From contig JANQKQ010000032.1 of NCBI GenBank assembly GCA_028281105.1, positions 62,001-126,000 on the forward strand: a stretch of DNA of 64,000 bases, read 5' to 3'. Below, one piece after another: positions 56,011 to 64,000 of the stretch. Position 1 is the stretch's first letter. The number at the start of each line of letters is the position of its first letter. A program made the position numbers and the translations under genes. Source of the DNA: Rhizobiaceae bacterium. GTDB taxonomy: Bacteria > Pseudomonadota > Alphaproteobacteria > Rhizobiales > Rhizobiaceae. The notes beneath the pieces were generated by a model. It was not told the origin of the DNA. It saw nothing but the letters and a program-made list of their open reading frames with translations, and did not search any database.

Positions 56011-58320
56011 ATGAACACCATGGTGCATGCAAAATTCGGTCTGGGCGCGTCGGTGCTGCGTGTCGAGGACAACGCGCTGATCACCGGCAACGGCCGCTAT
56101 ACCGACGACCACAATCCGTCCGGTACGCTGCACGCCTATGTGGTGCGCTCGCCCCATGCCCATGCCAGGTTGACCGTCAACGACGTGGAGGCGGCGCGCG
56201 AAGCCGACGGCGTGCACCTGGTGCTCACCGCCGCCGACATCACCCATCTGAACGCGCTGCCCTGCCGCGCCATGCCCAGCCCCGCCGACGGCAGCAAGGC
56301 CGAACGCCGCGACATCCCGGTCCTGTGCGCCGATGTGGCGCGCTATGTGGGCGATGCGGTCGCGGTGGTGGTGGCCGATTCCGTTCAGCTGGCCCGCGAC
56401 GCGGCCGAGCTGGTCGACGTCGACTACGAGCCGATGGAGGCCGCAACCGACACCGAAGCCGCGTTGGAGGACGGCGCCGCGCTGGTCTATCCCGAGGCAG
56501 GCAGCAATCTCGCCTATCGCGAGTTCGACGGCGACGAAGAGAAAACCAAAGCCGCGTTTTCGAAGGCCGCCAAGGTTTCCGAAATCAAGATCATCAATAA
56601 CCGCCTGGTCTGCAACTATATGGAGCCGCGCTCGTGCCTGGCCGAATGGAAGGACGATGAGGACCGCTTCGAGGTGATCGTCGGCTCCCAGGGCGTGCAC
56701 GGCATGCAACGCGACATCGCCCATGTGATGGGCATCGAAACCGACAAGCTGCACCTGATCACCCCCGACGTGGGCGGCGGTTTCGGCACCAAGGGCTTCA
56801 ACTACCGTGAATATCCGCTCACGCTTGAGGCGGCCAAGCGGCTGGGCCGACCGGTCAAATGGACGTCCGATCGAACCGAGCATTTCCTCACCGACGCGCA
56901 CGGCCGCGACAACGTCACCACCGCGCGCATGGCGATGGACGAGAACGGCCGGTTCCTGGCGATCGAGGTCGACACGCTGGCCGCCATGGGCGCCTACTAT
57001 CACTGCTTCGGCCCGTTCATCCCGAAACTGTCGGTCACCATGACCACCGGGCTGTACGACATCGAGGCGATGGCGGTCACCGTGCGCGGCGTGTTCTCCC
57101 ACACCACGCCCACCGATGCTTACAGGGGCGCCGGCCGGCCGGAAGCCGCCTACATGCTGGAGCGCCTGGTCGACCGTTGCGCCATGGATATGGGCCTTTC
57201 GGCGGCGGAAATTCGCGAGCGCAACTTCATCAAGCCCGAGCAGCTGCCCTACACCACGGTGACAAACCGCACCTACGACACCGGCGAGTTCGCCGAGCAC
57301 ATGAAGGCGTGCATGGAGCGCGCGAAGTGGAACGGTTTCGACGAGCGCAACGATGAAGCCAAGGCCCGCGGCCGCATCCGCGGCATTGGCATGTCCACCT
57401 ATGTGGAGATCTGCGCGTTCGCCGGCTCGGAACCCGCCTATGTGGAGCTGAAATCCGACGGCACGGTGGATCTGAAGATCGGCACCCAGTCGAACGGCCA
57501 GGGCCACGCTACCGCCTATGCCCAGATCGCGGCCGAAAAGCTCGGCCTCGACACCGAGCAGGTGAAGGTGCGCCAGGGCGACACCGACGAACTGTCCGCC
57601 GGCGGCGGCACCGGCGGCTCGCGCTCGGTGCCGCTGGGCGGCGTGTCGGCGCAGATGGCCGGCGAGGCGCTGGCCGAGAAGATCCGCGCCATCGCCGCCG
57701 ATCGCATGGAGGCTTCGCCCGGCGACGTCGAGCTGGCGGAAGGCGCCGCGCGCATCGTCGGCACCGACCGGGTGATGACCTTCGCCGACGTCGCCCAGGC
57801 GGCCTCTGACCCGGAAGACCTGAAAGCCGAAGGCGAGTTCAAGCAGGCCGAAGCCACTTATCCCAACGGCACCCACATCTGCGAAGTGGAGGTCGATCCC
57901 GCGACCGGGGTGACCGAAGTGGTCGGCTACACCATCGTCGACGATTTCGGCGTCACCGTGAACCCGCTGCTGCTGGCCGGCCAGATGCATGGCGGCGTCG
58001 TTCAGTCCATCGGCCAGTGCCTCAACGAGCGCGTGGTCTACGACGAGGACGGCCAGCTTCTCACCGCCACCTTCATGGACTATTCCATGCCGCGCGCGGC
58101 CGAACTGCCCAACTTCGACTTCCAGACCCGCAACGTGCCGTCGACCACCAACGCGCTCGGCATCAAGGGCGCCGGCGAGGCCGGAACCATCGCCGCCACC
58201 CCGGCGGTGATGAACGCCATTGTCGACGCGCTGCGCCGCGGCTACGGCATCGAGCACATCGACATGCCGGTGACGCCCGCGGCCATGTGGGCGGCGATCG
58301 AGGGCGCGAAGGGCGGGTAG
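56011..58320 (+). CDS. CoxL-like xanthine-dehydrogenase-family molybdenum subunit (form II)
   Basis: 769 aa. Large molybdopterin-cytosine-dinucleotide-binding subunit of a molybdenum hydroxylase: RYTDDHNPSGTLHAYVVRSP, PDVGGGFGTKGFNYREYPLT, and the catalytic glutamate in IKGAGEAGTIAATPA. The active-site loop reads AYRGAGRPEA, the form II signature, rather than AYXCSFR of true CO dehydrogenase, so CO is an unlikely substrate. Usual partners (FAD subunit CoxM, 2Fe-2S subunit CoxS) are not adjacent in this window. Start ATG 56011 matches family N-termini (FGLGASVLRVEDNALITG). Confidence 0.9.
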   Translation: MNTMVHAKFGLGASVLRVEDNALITGNGRYTDDHNPSGTLHAYVVRSPHAHARLTVNDVEAAREADGVHLVLTAADITHLNALPCRAMPSPADGSKAERRDIPVLCADVARYVGDAVAVVVADSVQLARDAAELVDVDYEPMEAATDTEAALEDGAALVYPEAGSNLAYREFDGDEEKTKAAFSKAAKVSEIKIINNRLVCNYMEPRSCLAEWKDDEDRFEVIVGSQGVHGMQRDIAHVMGIETDKLHLITPDVGGGFGTKGFNYREYPLTLEAAKRLGRPVKWTSDRTEHFLTDAHGRDNVTTARMAMDENGRFLAIEVDTLAAMGAYYHCFGPFIPKLSVTMTTGLYDIEAMAVTVRGVFSHTTPTDAYRGAGRPEAAYMLERLVDRCAMDMGLSAAEIRERNFIKPEQLPYTTVTNRTYDTGEFAEHMKACMERAKWNGFDERNDEAKARGRIRGIGMSTYVEICAFAGSEPAYVELKSDGTVDLKIGTQSNGQGHATAYAQIAAEKLGLDTEQVKVRQGDTDELSAGGGTGGSRSVPLGGVSAQMAGEALAEKIRAIAADRMEASPGDVELAEGAARIVGTDRVMTFADVAQAASDPEDLKAEGEFKQAEATYPNGTHICEVEVDPATGVTEVVGYTIVDDFGVTVNPLLLAGQMHGGVVQSIGQCLNERVVYDEDGQLLTATFMDYSMPRAAELPNFDFQTRNVPSTTNALGIKGAGEAGTIAATPAVMNAIVDALRRGYGIEHIDMPVTPAAMWAAIEGAKGG

Positions 58321-58369
58321 GGTTGGCAATCTCCCGGCGAGGGGATTGGGGGGCCGCGCCACCTCCACT

Positions 58370-58620
58370 GCCGTCATCCCGGCGAAGGCCGGGATCCAGA
58401 TGCGCTGCCGCTTGCTCGGATTAGGTTGCACTTGGCCGCACCCTGCCAACGTAGTCATCCTCGCCCTTGTGGCGAGGACCCAGGGGCGGCTCGGCACTGC
58501 GTTTAGGCTCTGGGTCCTCGGGACAAGGGCGAGGATGACTACGTTGAGGGCCGTAGGTTCCCCTCAAACCACGAGTTCGCCGAAGCGCACCTGGACCCCG
58601 GCCTTCGCCGGGGTGACGGG
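58370..58620. repeat. Palindromic element interrupted by a second palindrome
   Basis: The outer element is the same as 50122-50285: left part GCCGTCATCCCGGCGAAGG, right part GCGCACCTGGACCCCGGCC and GGTGACGGG. In the middle, 58447-58546 is a 100-bp palindromic unit whose ends CAACGTAGTCATCCTCGCCC and GGGCGAGGATGACTACGTTG are exact reverse complements. The inner unit is missing from the other copy. The gap 58321-58676 has no gene. Confidence 0.85.
58447..58546. repeat. 100-bp inner palindromic repeat (MITE-like)
   Basis: Perfect terminal inverted repeats of at least 20 bp with additional internal pairing (GAGGACCCAG against CTGGGTCCTC). A diverged relative lies at about 47236-47335. Too short to encode a protein, so if mobile it would need a transposase in trans. 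Confidence 0.75.
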
Positions 58621-58676
58621 GGTGTGGGGTGGCGGGGCAGGGTGTTGCGCGCGCCGGCGTGACGGTGGGAGGGGGC

Positions 58677-59945
58677 TCACCCCGCGCCTTCTTCCTCCCC
58701 GTCGAGCGTGGAGCGCGGATCCAGCGCCCAGGTCTCCGGCGTTTCGGCCCGGGTGAGCGGCACCGTCTGGAAGTCGACCGTTTCCAGGTCCTCCGGCCGG
58801 GCGCGGCGCAGGATGCGGTAGCTGACGAAGCTGGCGATCGCCAGATGCGCCCCGCCGATCACGGTGAACAGGCCCGCCGGCCCCAAAAGGTCCATCACTT
58901 CCGCCGTGACCAGCGGTCCGATCATGGTGCCCGCGCCGTATAGGATCAGCAGGCCGGAAGCGGTCTGCACGAAATCTTCCGCCGCCGCATAGTCGTTGGC
59001 GTGCGCGACCACCAGCGAATAGATCGGGAAGATAAACCCGCCGAACAGCACCACGCCGGCGAAGAACATCAGGTCCGGGCTCGCGCCGTTAACCGGATAA
59101 CCGGCGATCAGGAAGCCCGCCAGCGCGCCGGCCAGCGACGAGCCGATCATCACCCAGCGCCGGTCCATGCGGTCCGACAGTCGTCCGATCGGCATCTGCA
59201 TCGCCACCGAGCCGATCATGGCCAGCGCCAGCACGTTGGCGATGTTGGCGTTCGACATGCCCACCTGCTTGGCGAACACCGGCGCGAAGCTCATCCAGGC
59301 GCTGGAGATGACGCCGGCCAGCACCGCGCAAACCACCGCCGCCGGCGAGTTGCGGTACAGCTTCGAGATGTCGAACTCCACCTGGGTCAGCGGCGCCGGC
59401 GACTGGGCCCGCGACAGCGCGGTCGGCAGCACGGCGAGCGCATACAGGATGGCGCCGATCATGAACAGGGTCTCGCGCTCGGGCGGGGCCGCCACCAGCA
59501 CATACTGCCCGCCCAGCATCGCCACCTGCGAGACCACCATGTAGACCGAGAAGATGGTGCCCCGGTTCTCGTTGGTCATGCGCTCGTTGAGCCAGCTTTC
59601 GATCACCATGTAGGAGCCGGAAAAGCACAGGCCCGCCACCGCGCGTAATCCGATCCAGGTGAACGGCTCGACGATCAGCCCGTTGGCCAGCATGGCGATC
59701 GCCAGCATCGCGCACAGCGAGGAGAAGGTGCGCACATGGCCGACCCGGCGCACCAGCCGCGGCACGATCAGGCAGCCGGCCGTGAAGCCCACCGCCCAGC
59801 CGGCGCCGATCAGGCCGATCTCGGTGGTCGAAAAGCCCTCGATCTGCGCGCGAACGGGAAGCAGGATCGCATGCACCCCGCCGCCGGCCATCAGAAAGGC
59901 GGTGCTCGCGAACAGCGCTAAGATGGGCAGCAATTGCCGGGCCAT
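58677..59945 (-). CDS. MFS transporter
   Basis: About 422 aa with 12 predicted membrane helices. N-terminal MARQLLPILALFASTAFL, conserved A-motif-like loop GCLIVPRLVRRVGHVRTF between helices 2 and 3, and the repeat GRLSDRMDRRWVMIG in the second half. The family of YcaD/UMF-like MFS proteins shows this pattern; substrate unknown. ATG 59945 is chosen; the longer frame to 60359 is an antisense extension over the glycosylase gene. Confidence 0.88.
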   Translation of the reverse strand: MARQLLPILALFASTAFLMAGGGVHAILLPVRAQIEGFSTTEIGLIGAGWAVGFTAGCLIVPRLVRRVGHVRTFSSLCAMLAIAMLANGLIVEPFTWIGLRAVAGLCFSGSYMVIESWLNERMTNENRGTIFSVYMVVSQVAMLGGQYVLVAAPPERETLFMIGAILYALAVLPTALSRAQSPAPLTQVEFDISKLYRNSPAAVVCAVLAGVISSAWMSFAPVFAKQVGMSNANIANVLALAMIGSVAMQMPIGRLSDRMDRRWVMIGSSLAGALAGFLIAGYPVNGASPDLMFFAGVVLFGGFIFPIYSLVVAHANDYAAAEDFVQTASGLLILYGAGTMIGPLVTAEVMDLLGPAGLFTVIGGAHLAIASFVSYRILRRARPEDLETVDFQTVPLTRAETPETWALDPRSTLDGEEEGAG

Positions 59946-60049
59946 GGCGGTTCCCAGACAGCCGATGGAGGATGGGCGAGACGGGCCGGGCCACTCCTGG
60001 CCGCGCGCCTTTCGCCCTCGCTCGCCGATAGGGCAAGCGGACGCGGCGA

Positions 60050-60865
60050 TCAAGCGGAAAGTTTCTGTCGAACCTTCAGCAGGTCCTGCCAGGCGAGCTT
60101 CTTCTGTCCCGGCTGGCGCAGCAGATAGGCCGGATGCAGGGTCGGCATGGCGTCGACTGCCGCTGAGCCCACCGTGCAGGTCTTCCATTTTCCGCGCAGC
60201 CGCAGGATGCCGTCGGTGGTGTTGAGCAGCACCTTGGCCGCCGCCCCGCCCAGCAGCACCAGCACCTGCGGCGCCACCAGCTCGATATGGCGCTCGATGA
60301 ACGGCCGGCAGATCTCCGTCTCGTGCGGGGTGGGCGTGCGGTTGCCCGGCGGCCGCCACGGCACTACGTTGGAGATGTAGGCGGAGGTCCGGTCGAGCGA
60401 GATCGCCGCCAGCATCCGGTCGAGCAACTGGCCCGAGCGGCCGACGAACGGCAGGCCCTGATTGTCCTCCTCGCGCCCCGGCGCCTCGCCCACCAGCATG
60501 ATCTTCGCTTGAGGGTTGCCGTCGGCGAACACCAGGTTCTTCGCCGTCAGCCGCAGATTGCAGCCGTCGAACCCGGCGAGCAGGGTCTTCAGCTCGTCCA
60601 GCGTGGCCGCGCTCGCGGCCAGTTCGCGCGCTGCGCCGATCACCTGGCTGTCGGGGATCGCCGCCATCCCGGCGGGCGTGCGTGCGGCGGGCGCCGCCGT
60701 GTTCGCCGGTCTTCGGGCCGCTGCCGCGCGCGCTTCGATGGCGCGGCGGCGCTCCCCCACGACCCTTTCATGCTCGGCGAACCGGTCGACCGGCGCGTCT
60801 TCCAACGCCACATCGACACCGGCATCCACATACCATTGCAGCAGTTCGCCCGGCTCCGGCTTCAC
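60050..60865 (-). CDS. Type-4 uracil-DNA glycosylase
   Basis: About 271-aa DNA-repair enzyme removing uracil from DNA. Motif [21 protein letters not shown] and motif [21 protein letters not shown] identify the family-4 (UDGa/UdgX-type superfamily) group. Cysteines in [15 protein letters not shown] and KTCTVG would ligate the 4Fe-4S cluster, although the first CxxC pair of thermophilic members is reduced to one cysteine here, as is common in alphaproteobacteria. GTG 60865 is preferred, with GGAGG upstream; the Ala/Arg-rich region from residue 30 to 75 is a linker. Divergent from ETF-QO. Confidence 0.88.
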   Translation of the reverse strand: MKPEPGELLQWYVDAGVDVALEDAPVDRFAEHERVVGERRRAIEARAAAARRPANTAAPAARTPAGMAAIPDSQVIGAARELAASAATLDELKTLLAGFDGCNLRLTAKNLVFADGNPQAKIMLVGEAPGREEDNQGLPFVGRSGQLLDRMLAAISLDRTSAYISNVVPWRPPGNRTPTPHETEICRPFIERHIELVAPQVLVLLGGAAAKVLLNTTDGILRLRGKWKTCTVGSAAVDAMPTLHPAYLLRQPGQKKLAWQDLLKVRQKLSA

Positions 60866-61059
60866 GATCGCACCTCCACGCCCGGGTGCGAGCCTAGCGC
60901 CGCATGGCGGACCGAGCAACCGCGACGACGACGCGACACCCGGCCGCGTCGTTTGGCCTTTCCAATTTGTCGCCGGTCCGCTTGAATCGTTGCCCATTTG
61001 CTGACAAGGATCGGCGTTCGCGGCCCGCCTTTGCCGCGCTTATCAACCGGGAGTTCGCC

Positions 61060-62724
61060 ATGTCGCAGGAGCAGTTGCCCGAACGCGAGAGCATGGAATT
61101 CGACGTGGTAATCGTCGGCGCCGGCCCCGCCGGGCTGGCCGCCGCCATTCGTCTAAAACAGCTAAACTCCGAACTATCCGTGGTGGTCTTGGAGAAAGGC
61201 GCCGAAGTCGGTGCGCACATTCTGTCCGGCGCGGTGGTCGATCCGGTCGCCGTCGACCAGCTTCTGCCCGGCTGGCGCGACGAAGACGACCACCCGTTCA
61301 CGACCCCGGTCGCCTCGGACCATTTCAACGTGCTGACCGCCAACGGCAAGTTCCGCCTGCCCAACTTCGCCATGCCGCCGCTGATGAACAACCACGGCAA
61401 CTTCATCGTCTCCCTGGGCAATGTGTGCCGCTGGCTGGCGGCCAAGGCGGAAGCGCTGGAGGTCGAGGTCTACCCCGGCTTCGCCGCGGCGCACGTGCTC
61501 TACGACGACGACGGCAGGGTGATCGGGGTCGCCACCGGCGACATGGGCGTGCAGGCCGACGGCACGCCGGGTCCCAATTTCGAGCGCGGCATGGCGCTGC
61601 TGGGCAAATACGTGCTGATCGGCGAAGGCGTGCGCGGCTCGCTCGCCAAGCAGCTGATCGCCAGGTTCGATCTCGACGCCGACTGCAGCCCGCAGAAATT
61701 CGGCCTCGGCATGAAGGAGTTGTGGGAACTGAAACCCGAGCACCACAGCGAGGGCCTGGTCTGGCACTCGCTCGGCTGGCCGCTGCCCGGCAGCACCGAT
61801 GGCGGCTCGTTCATCTACCATATCGGCGACAACCAGGCCTATGTCGGCTTCGTCGTCGCGCTTGGCTACAAGAACCCGTACCTCTCGCCGTTCGAGGAAT
61901 TCCAGCGCTTCAAGACCCATCCCCACGTGGCCAAGGTGCTCGAAGGCGGCAAGCGGATCGCCTACGGCGCGCGCGCGATCACCCAGGGCGGCTGGCAGTC
62001 GGTGCCCAAGCTCGTCTTCCCCGGCGGCGCGCTGATCGGCTGCTCGGCCGGCTTCGTCAACGTGCCGCGCATCAAGGGCTCCCACAACGCCATGCTGTCG
62101 GGCATGGCCGCCGCCGAGGCCGCGGCGGCCGCGCTCGCCGACGGCCGTTCGGGCGACGAGCTGACCGACTACGAGAACGGCTGGCGCGCCTCGGCCATCG
62201 GCAAGGACCTGAAGAAGGTGCGCAACACCAAGCCCCTGGTCACCCGCTTCGGCACCTATGTGGGCATGATGTTCGCCGGCTTCGACATGTGGGTGAACAC
62301 GCTACTGGGCAGCTTCTCGTTCTTCGGCACCCTGAAGCACCAAAAAGCCGACTATCAGGCCACCGAGCCGGCGGCAAACCATTCACCGATCGACTACCCC
62401 AAGCCCGACGGCAAGCTCACCTTCGACCGGCTGTCCTCGGTGTTTCTGTCCAACACCAACCACGAGGAAAGCCAGCCCGCGCACTTGAAGCTGGCCGACG
62501 ACGCGCTGCAAAAATCGAGCGAATTCGATGTCTATGCCGGCCCGTCGTCCCGCTACTGCCCGGCCGGCGTCTACGAGTGGGTCGAGGAAGGCGGCGAGGC
62601 GAAGTTCGTCATCAACTTCCAGAACTGCGTCCACTGCAAGACCTGCGACATCAAGGACCCCAACCAGAACATCAACTGGACCACGCCCCAGGGCGGCGAG
62701 GGGCCGGTTTATCCGAATATGTGA
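61060..62724 (+). CDS. Electron-transfer flavoprotein-ubiquinone oxidoreductase
   Basis: About 554-aa peripheral inner-membrane enzyme passing electrons from reduced ETF to ubiquinone during fatty-acid and amino-acid oxidation. N-terminal FAD-binding VVIVGAGPAGLAAAIRL, a central membrane-binding surface (LIGEGVRGSLAKQL, GGALIGCSAGFVNVPRIKG), and the C-terminal 4Fe-4S site RYCPAGVYEW plus NCVHCKTCDIKDPNQNI. Full length. ATG 61060 is preceded by GGGAG. The ETF alpha/beta genes are not in this window. Confidence 0.95.
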   Translation: MSQEQLPERESMEFDVVIVGAGPAGLAAAIRLKQLNSELSVVVLEKGAEVGAHILSGAVVDPVAVDQLLPGWRDEDDHPFTTPVASDHFNVLTANGKFRLPNFAMPPLMNNHGNFIVSLGNVCRWLAAKAEALEVEVYPGFAAAHVLYDDDGRVIGVATGDMGVQADGTPGPNFERGMALLGKYVLIGEGVRGSLAKQLIARFDLDADCSPQKFGLGMKELWELKPEHHSEGLVWHSLGWPLPGSTDGGSFIYHIGDNQAYVGFVVALGYKNPYLSPFEEFQRFKTHPHVAKVLEGGKRIAYGARAITQGGWQSVPKLVFPGGALIGCSAGFVNVPRIKGSHNAMLSGMAAAEAAAAALADGRSGDELTDYENGWRASAIGKDLKKVRNTKPLVTRFGTYVGMMFAGFDMWVNTLLGSFSFFGTLKHQKADYQATEPAANHSPIDYPKPDGKLTFDRLSSVFLSNTNHEESQPAHLKLADDALQKSSEFDVYAGPSSRYCPAGVYEWVEEGGEAKFVINFQNCVHCKTCDIKDPNQNINWTTPQGGEGPVYPNM

Positions 62725-62742
62725 GGGTGGGCTCGATCAGGC

Positions 62743-63036
62743 TCAGACCGAATCGCGCTGCTTCTTTGCGGCCAATGCCTGCATGCCATCATCGATAAAG
62801 CGGCGCACCAGCCGGGTGGTCGGCAGACCCTCGTTCTTGGCGGCGTCCTTCAGCGCGGCGAGCTGATCTTCCGGCAGGCGCACTTCGAGCCGGGCGTCCT
62901 TCTTCAGGAATTCGAACTTCACCGTCTTGAAGCCGGAGAAGTCGTACTCAGACAGATCGGCTTCCTCGACAAAGCGCTCAGCTTCCTCATCGGTGAGATG
63001 AACTGGAAACTGCTTAAGTTTCTTACCGTCGCTCAT
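62743..63036 (-). CDS. BrnA/CopG-family antitoxin
   Basis: 97 aa. N-terminal region binds toxin (FPVHLTDEEAERFVEEADLS), and the C-terminal part contains a ribbon-helix-helix-like DNA-binding pattern (ARLEVRLPEDQLAALKDAA and TRLVRRFIDDGMQ). Encoded just downstream of, and overlapping by 14 nt, the BrnT-like toxin gene, which is the usual brnT-brnA order. Would neutralise the toxin and repress the operon. Converges with ETF-QO. Confidence 0.82.
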   Translation of the reverse strand: MSDGKKLKQFPVHLTDEEAERFVEEADLSEYDFSGFKTVKFEFLKKDARLEVRLPEDQLAALKDAAKNEGLPTTRLVRRFIDDGMQALAAKKQRDSV

Positions 63037-63319
63037 AGCGTTCGACCTCCTTGCGATGCAAGTATCGCGCGCTGACCGGGCGGATCAATGGCCCCATCTC
63101 AGATTGCCGAAGGGTGAATACGACAAAGACCGCTCTTCCTGCTTCGTTATATCCAACGGCGTTGAATCGCCTTTCCAGCTCCAGCGGATAGGGATCGGGA
63201 CCCACCATCATCGGATGCAAGAAAATCGCTTCGATTTCCTTTTGGCTCACACCATGCTTGCCGCATTTGGGGCAGTTGCCACGGTCCCAATCGAAGCCGG
63301 TGACGTGATCCAATTTCAT
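63023..63319 (-). CDS. BrnT-family ribonuclease toxin
   Basis: 98 aa, RelE-like fold. The family pattern FDWDRGNCPKCGKHGVS, FLHPMMVGPDP..., ERRFNAVGYNEAGRAVFVVFTLR and IRPVSARYLHRKEVERY is complete, including the R-x-x-S-A-R core. BrnT cleaves mRNA and arrests growth when free of antitoxin. Overlaps the antitoxin gene, supporting a functional pair. The CPKC in the first loop is a small variation. Confidence 0.88.
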   Translation of the reverse strand: MKLDHVTGFDWDRGNCPKCGKHGVSQKEIEAIFLHPMMVGPDPYPLELERRFNAVGYNEAGRAVFVVFTLRQSEMGPLIRPVSARYLHRKEVERYERR

Positions 63320-63389
63320 GTCAAACGAACCGGCATTTTGTACGGATAAATATACGGCTTTTCGTTCGAGGTTTCCAGAGGCGGGTGCG

Positions 63390-64000
63390 CTATAGTTCGC
63401 TGGTTCCCATCAACACCACCGCCCCCAACAACTCCCGCCCATGCCGCAGCCCCGCCGCCGTCGCCACGCACATGGGCGGCAGCGTCAGCCATTCCAGTGT
63501 CCAGGCCGCGCCCGAGCGCTCGTTTTCGTGCACCAGGCCGGTGTGCATGGCGGCAAGCTGCGCCGCGTTGAAGCGCGCCAGGGTGACGAGCACCTCCGCC
63601 GCCACCGGGTTCTGCTTGTGCGCCATTGCCGAGGAACCACCGCCGCCGGAAAGCTCGATCTCGCCTACCTCGTCGATCGCCATCAGCGCGATGTCTTGGC
63701 CGAGCTTGCCCAGGCTGCCGGAGACCAGCGACAGCCAGGAGGCGAACTCCGCCAGATGGTCGCGTTGGGTGTGTCGCGGGCCGGACGGGCTGTTGAGCTC
63801 CAGCCGTTTGGCCATGGCCTGCGCCACCGCCGGTCCGTTCTCACCTAACTGCCCGAGGGTTCCCACCGGGCCGCCCAGATGCAATACCGCCACGCCTTCG
63901 CGCACGGCGGGCGCCCGCGCCAGTTGCCGCTCTAGCGGTTCGCGCCAGTTGCGCAGGCGGTCGGCGACCGTGATCGGCAGAGCGCGCTTCATCCGCGTGC
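63390..64000 (-). CDS. pcaB: 3-carboxy-cis,cis-muconate cycloisomerase-like (N-terminus beyond window)
   Basis: Reading enters from the right edge; the C-terminal about 200 residues are present. The fumarase/aspartase-superfamily signature GGGGSSAMAHKQNPV and surrounding LGKLGQDIALMAIDEVGEI, plus GLVHENERSGAAWTLEWLTL, are typical of PcaB in the protocatechuate branch of the beta-ketoadipate pathway. An in-frame ATG at 63992 is internal to the protein and not the start. Adenylosuccinate lyase is less likely because of the ERSGAAWTLEW region. Other pca genes would lie beyond the window. Confidence 0.85.
   Translation of the reverse strand, partial: TRMKRALPITVADRLRNWREPLERQLARAPAVREGVAVLHLGGPVGTLGQLGENGPAVAQAMAKRLELNSPSGPRHTQRDHLAEFASWLSLVSGSLGKLGQDIALMAIDEVGEIELSGGGGSSAMAHKQNPVAAEVLVTLARFNAAQLAAMHTGLVHENERSGAAWTLEWLTLPPMCVATAAGLRHGRELLGAVVLMGTSEL

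Overview
The window is a high-GC chromosomal segment of an alphaproteobacterium. The gene order feuN-like/feuP/feuQ – cycH-J-K-L (ccmI-E-F-H) – degP – response regulator/histidine kinase – glnE is typical of Hyphomicrobiales (Rhizobiales). Invasion-locus-B, SapC and RcGTA-type genes also fit that class. This placement is inference from family resemblance; no search was run.

Layout. 1-2.5 kb (minus): a partial DUF1214 protein downstream of a PBP1A-type peptidoglycan synthase. 2.6-4.0 kb: a YcgN-family cysteine protein, then an AT-rich patch with one membrane-anchored orphan. 4.0-6.8 kb: remnant of an RcGTA-like gene transfer agent. A small terminase-like gene is followed by one 836-codon ORF that joins the N-terminal ATPase part of the large terminase in frame to the C-terminal half of the gp15 baseplate protein. 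6.9-9.2 kb: FeuPQ-type two-component system. 9.3-13.9 kb: a surface lipoprotein and the c-type cytochrome maturation operon ccmIEFH. 13.9-17.2 kb: alpha/beta hydrolase-OsmC fusion, a second AT-rich island with two orphan ORFs, and a DUF2513 gene. 17.4-25.6 kb: DegP protease, a second two-component system, glnE, and a proline-rich SH3-like secreted protein.

25.9-45.7 kb is the most unusual part. A two-partner-secretion locus encodes a giant TpsA exoprotein (about 5,226 aa, 15.7 kb) with roughly 40 copies of an [I/V/L]GH[G/x] module. It is followed on the same strand by its TpsB/FhaC outer-membrane pore, a small protein with two DUF4177-like halves overlapping the tpsB stop, an IalB-family periplasmic protein, and a SapC-family (S-layer-associated) protein with a lysine/alanine-rich tail. 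The arrangement suggests one surface-assembly locus; the links between the parts are inference.

45.7-64 kb is mostly housekeeping and metabolic: dienelactone-hydrolase-like and VOC proteins, a large PAS histidine kinase, pepN and pgi (divergent), a DMT exporter, a stand-alone CoxL-like molybdenum hydroxylase subunit, an MFS transporter, a type-4 uracil-DNA glycosylase, ETF-ubiquinone oxidoreductase, a BrnT/BrnA toxin-antitoxin pair, and the C-terminus of a 3-carboxymuconate cycloisomerase. Intergenic gaps here carry families of short palindromic repeats, one copy with another palindrome nested inside it. I saw no tRNA, rRNA, CRISPR array or intact transposase.
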